Made by a program: the position numbers and the translations under genes
In this document: in pieces, positions 26,101 through 29,100 of the stretch
Layout of the letters: each line of letters begins with the position of its first letter
How positions within the stretch are numbered: the first letter of the stretch is position 1
Notes under the pieces: generated by a model
Database searches by the model: none
Told to the model about the DNA's origin: nothing
What the model saw: the letters and a program-made list of their open reading frames with translations, nothing else
Source: Undibacterium umbellatum
GTDB taxonomy: Bacteria > Pseudomonadota > Gammaproteobacteria > Burkholderiales > Burkholderiaceae_D
Assembly (NCBI RefSeq): GCF_014284125.1
Contig: NZ_JACOFX010000024.1
Span: 1 to 64,000 of the forward strand
Direction of reading: 5' to 3'
DNA: 64,000 nucleotides

Positions 26101-29100
26101 GCTTGAGGTGCAAGCCTTCGTAGATATTTTGTGTAACATTACCTTTTGCATCGACAATATAAATAAGACGATTAGCCTCGTCATAAGCACGGCGCTCAAT
26201 ACGATCTGTTGCACTTTTTTTGTTTTGCATAAAAAAAGTAACAACATCAGCCTTGGTACCAACAGTCACATCATTGACACTTATCTTGTTAGTAAAGATA
26301 GTCGTCGCAGTCAGATTTCCTGCTTTATCGTACGTATATCCAGTAACACTTCCATCTATACTAATTTTGAAACCAAGACGCCCGGTGACATCGTAGGAAT
26401 AGGAATCGACAAGATCGAGTACATTGACAGGAACAAGGCTCAAACTAAAATCTACAGGCGGCGGAAGCGTAATTTTGGTCGCAAACTGTGTGTTACGTAC
26501 AATACGGCCTGCTCCATCGTATGCATGAGAAATGACTTCTCCAAGTGCACTTACCTCGAAGGTCATGCGACCATCCTTATCATAATATCGATAAGATACT
26601 TGATCATTAGTGCTTGAAGGCGGAATCAAGGCAAGTAAAGTCGCGCTGTCAGCCGCACTACCAATAGTTGTTACGTCAATCGCCGTGGCATAGTGACGTA
26701 TCTGGGAAATACGCCCATTTAAATCATATACTGTGCTGGTTACACTTCCTGAGACATCAATACCGAGTATTTGCCGATTCTGGCTGTCATACGCAAAGTG
26801 GGTAACATGAGCTTGTGCATCAGTAACGCTGATAACATTGTTGTTGGCATCATATTGATATTTGCGACTGACAGTCAGTCCACCATCCTGGGATTCGGTT
26901 ATGCGGCGGCCTAGAGAATCATAAGCATAGGTTTGCATTGACTTGACGACATTGTCACGATCCTTTTGGGTGATCTTTAGAGTTTTGCCAGTTTCGTCGT
27001 AACTATATTCTGTGACTAAATTTAAGCCATTTGGATCAACGATAGTTTGCAATAATTGGCCGTTGTGGTCGTACACCAACCTGGTGGTTTTATTTTCTGG
27101 ATCAGTAGTTTCAATCTGGCGACCAAGTGCATCATATTTATAGGTGGTAACCAACGGCTGACCATTCGCTATTTCCAAGGTTTTACTCAGCAAGCGGTTA
27201 ACATCGTCGTATGTGTAAGTCGTTTTATTGCCGTTTTCATCGGTACTTAGAATTAGGCGATCAGACTTATCAAAAGTCTTATTTGTGAAATACGATCCAT
27301 TGTATTTAGTGATTTCATTACCATCTTTATCGTATACGTAGCTCAAATATGGGCCGTCTGCTTTATTTTGAGATGATTTTTCACCAGTACGAAGAAAACC
27401 CTCTGATGATACAAGTCCCTCAGCAGACGTGGTGACTACGGGTGCTCCTTGCGGCCCCCACGAATACCAAAATTGAGTAACTGCGCCCTTTGCATCAATT
27501 TTCGTCAAAATCCGACTGAACGCATCATAGGTTGTTCTTGTAGAACTTCCACTCGCTACATCCTTCACTTCCACAACCTGACCCAGCTTATCCAATTTCT
27601 GGTGCGTGACATTGCCCATCGCATCTACGGTGCGCCAGGCTCGGCCAAACGCATCGTAGTCTGTATGCACAGTTTGATGCAGGTTTGCCGCATCATGAAT
27701 GGTGTCTGTTACTAGACCACGTTTGTCGTAATGCAGTTCGGTATCAATTTGTTTGGCATCGGTGATTTTGATCTGTTGGCCGAACTGATCGTAGGTGTAA
27801 CGGGTAAGCTGATTATTTGGATCTGTCACTGCAAGCAAACGGCCATCCAGATCGTAGGTGTTACTGGTTCTGATGTCGTCAGCAGGATTAGCGATTGCCT
27901 GGATTTTTTGATTGAATTCTGCTGTCTGCAAGCCACCATTCAGTGTACTCAAACCTGTCACACGGTTTGCATATTGAATCGTATCTGTCAGTTGTCCAAG
28001 ATGGTTATAGCGCTGTTCTGTCACTTCGCCCATTGCATTGACGGTAAAGGTCAGATGTCCTGCCTGGTCATAGTAATACAGAGTCCGATGGCCGTTCTGA
28101 TCGATACTGCTCGTGCGGCGATTGGCCCCATCGTAGGTATAGGCAATCCCATAGTCTTTCCAAGACTGGTCAATTATTGCAGGGTCGGAGTTAGTAAACA
28201 GTATTTCGCTACCATTGCCCGCCAGCGTGCCAATAACTCGACCGTACTGGTCGTAAGCAGTATTTGAAGCACGTCTTAAATTAGGTCTGTTAGCGTCCTG
28301 AACTGTATACGATAATAGTCCGGTCTTTGTGTCGTACACATTTTGTACAATCTTAGTTTGATTAATGCCGAAAGCATTCCCAATATTAAATTTGCTTGTA
28401 CTCAGACGCCCCAAACTGTCAAAGAACTGCTGTAAGGTTTGCCTGTTGGGATCATTTTGAGGGCGAATACTTTCCCAGGTTTGTGATGAATTGACAGACG
28501 TCAACTTTACTGAGTAGTTCGTCTTTTGGATCACATGACTACTTGCGTCATACTGATAGTCGATCGCATACCCCTCTGAATTGACCGTGGCGGTTACACG
28601 GTTCTCAGCATCATAGAAGTTATAGCTGATTGCATCCTGGGACGGATTTTGGGTGATGAGCCCGCTCAGCAAGCTGCTGACCTGCGCATTCTTGTTCTGC
28701 GTCGCATAGGCGATGGTTGTGGTCTGACGCCCTGCGCTGTCATAGCGATACTCAACAATCCCACCTTCTGCATCCACCGTACCAATTAATTTCTGGTCCT
28801 GGTCGTAGTAGCGGTAGCTGCTGCGGTCTTTGATAGCGTCTGCTGTTACCTGTACCTCTTCTGCCGTCGCATTAACGCCTACGCTGGACGGATTAAGGGT
28901 GTTGGCGCGCTGTATCGTGGCAACGAGCTTGCCTGCAGCGTTGTATTGCAGTTCGGTGACTTCACCCAGCGGGCTGATGGTCTTGGCTACTCGTCCCAGT
29001 TTGTCGTACAGGGTACGGACGATCATGTCGCTGGCGCTGGCGGTCACAGGAATGACGCTGACGTTGGTCGGTGCGGAGGCATTGCCCGTCTGGACTACCT